From Oscillospiraceae bacterium (GTDB lineage: Bacteria; Bacillota; Clostridia; Oscillospirales; Oscillospiraceae), in the NCBI GenBank assembly GCA_029065305.1, contig JAIEIQ010000183.1, positions 1 to 7,053 on the forward strand: 7,053 bases of DNA, in the 5' to 3' direction. The notes below the pieces were generated by a model. The model saw nothing but the letters and a program-made list of their open reading frames with translations. It was not told where the DNA came from and searched no databases. Below, one piece after another: positions 6,986 through 7,053 of the stretch; position 1 is the stretch's first letter; each line of letters starts with the position of its first letter. Both the position numbers and the translations under genes were made by a program.

Positions 6986-7015
6986 GAAAAAGTCTGCCTA
7001 CCGGCAGACTTTTTC
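6986..7015 (+). terminator. Rho-independent, bidirectional-type terminator at operon end
   Basis: GAAAAAGTCTGCC (6986-6998) and GGCAGACTTTTTC (7003-7015) pair perfectly over 13 bp around TACC. The GC-rich core GTCTGCC is flanked by A5 on the left and T5 on the right, so a U tract follows the core in both directions. It sits 56 bases after the stop codon of the last dehydrogenase and is the first hairpin with a T run on the plus strand, so it most likely ends this operon. The following bases to 7053 show no gene or site that I can support. Confidence 0.85.
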
Positions 7016-7053
7016 ATGTAAAGATGATAAACTAGGGAGTAAGGGGTGAGGGA

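Noticed and set aside
6787..7035. 82-codon plus-strand frame running past the dehydrogenase stop through both hairpins.
   Set aside because: Most of it is another frame of the dehydrogenase and the rest reads through terminators. No supporting ribosome binding site or conserved motif is seen.

Overview
The window is one strand-coherent gene cluster (all genes on +) that looks like a catabolic operon for a carbohydrate or polyol. Coding regions are rich in codons ending in C or G. Most genes have a strong AGGAGG-type ribosome binding site 5 to 7 bases before ATG. Together with the gene families, this suggests a high-GC gut-type Firmicute, for example of the Oscillospiraceae. That placement is an inference from composition and style, not from a marker gene.

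Layout. Bases 1-380 hold the C-terminal end of a periplasmic-binding-protein-like sugar receptor, cut by the window edge. A 127-base gap with a perfect 11-bp stem-loop follows. Next come a RbsC-type permease (508-1524), a fused two-domain RbsA-type ATPase (1539-3098) and a second, divergent RbsC-type permease (3111-4115). Three enzymes follow: a cupin-type glucose-6-phosphate isomerase family protein (4152-4733), a GldA-type metal-dependent polyol dehydrogenase (4764-5876) and a zinc-dependent medium-chain dehydrogenase of the sorbitol/threonine dehydrogenase kind (5910-6929). The cluster ends in two back-to-back perfect hairpins (6946-6976 and 6986-7015) that look like a terminator barrier working in both directions.

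How the genes fit together (inference). The receptor captures the substrate outside the membrane. Two different permeases form the channel, and the ATPase drives uptake. Two NAD-type dehydrogenases and a sugar isomerase then convert the imported compound. No kinase or transcriptional regulator lies in the window, so the substrate cannot be named. Either genes outside the window complete the pathway, or the isomerase family member acts on something other than glucose 6-phosphate.

Most interesting point. The ATPase has one site with all canonical motifs and one whose motifs are eroded in every half: the NBD1 signature is LNFATR, the NBD2 P-loop is degenerate, and the NBD2 Walker B reads LILNHPTRG in place of LILDEPTRG. 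This matches the use of two non-identical permeases. I see no CRISPR array, insertion sequence, RNA gene or clearly novel system.
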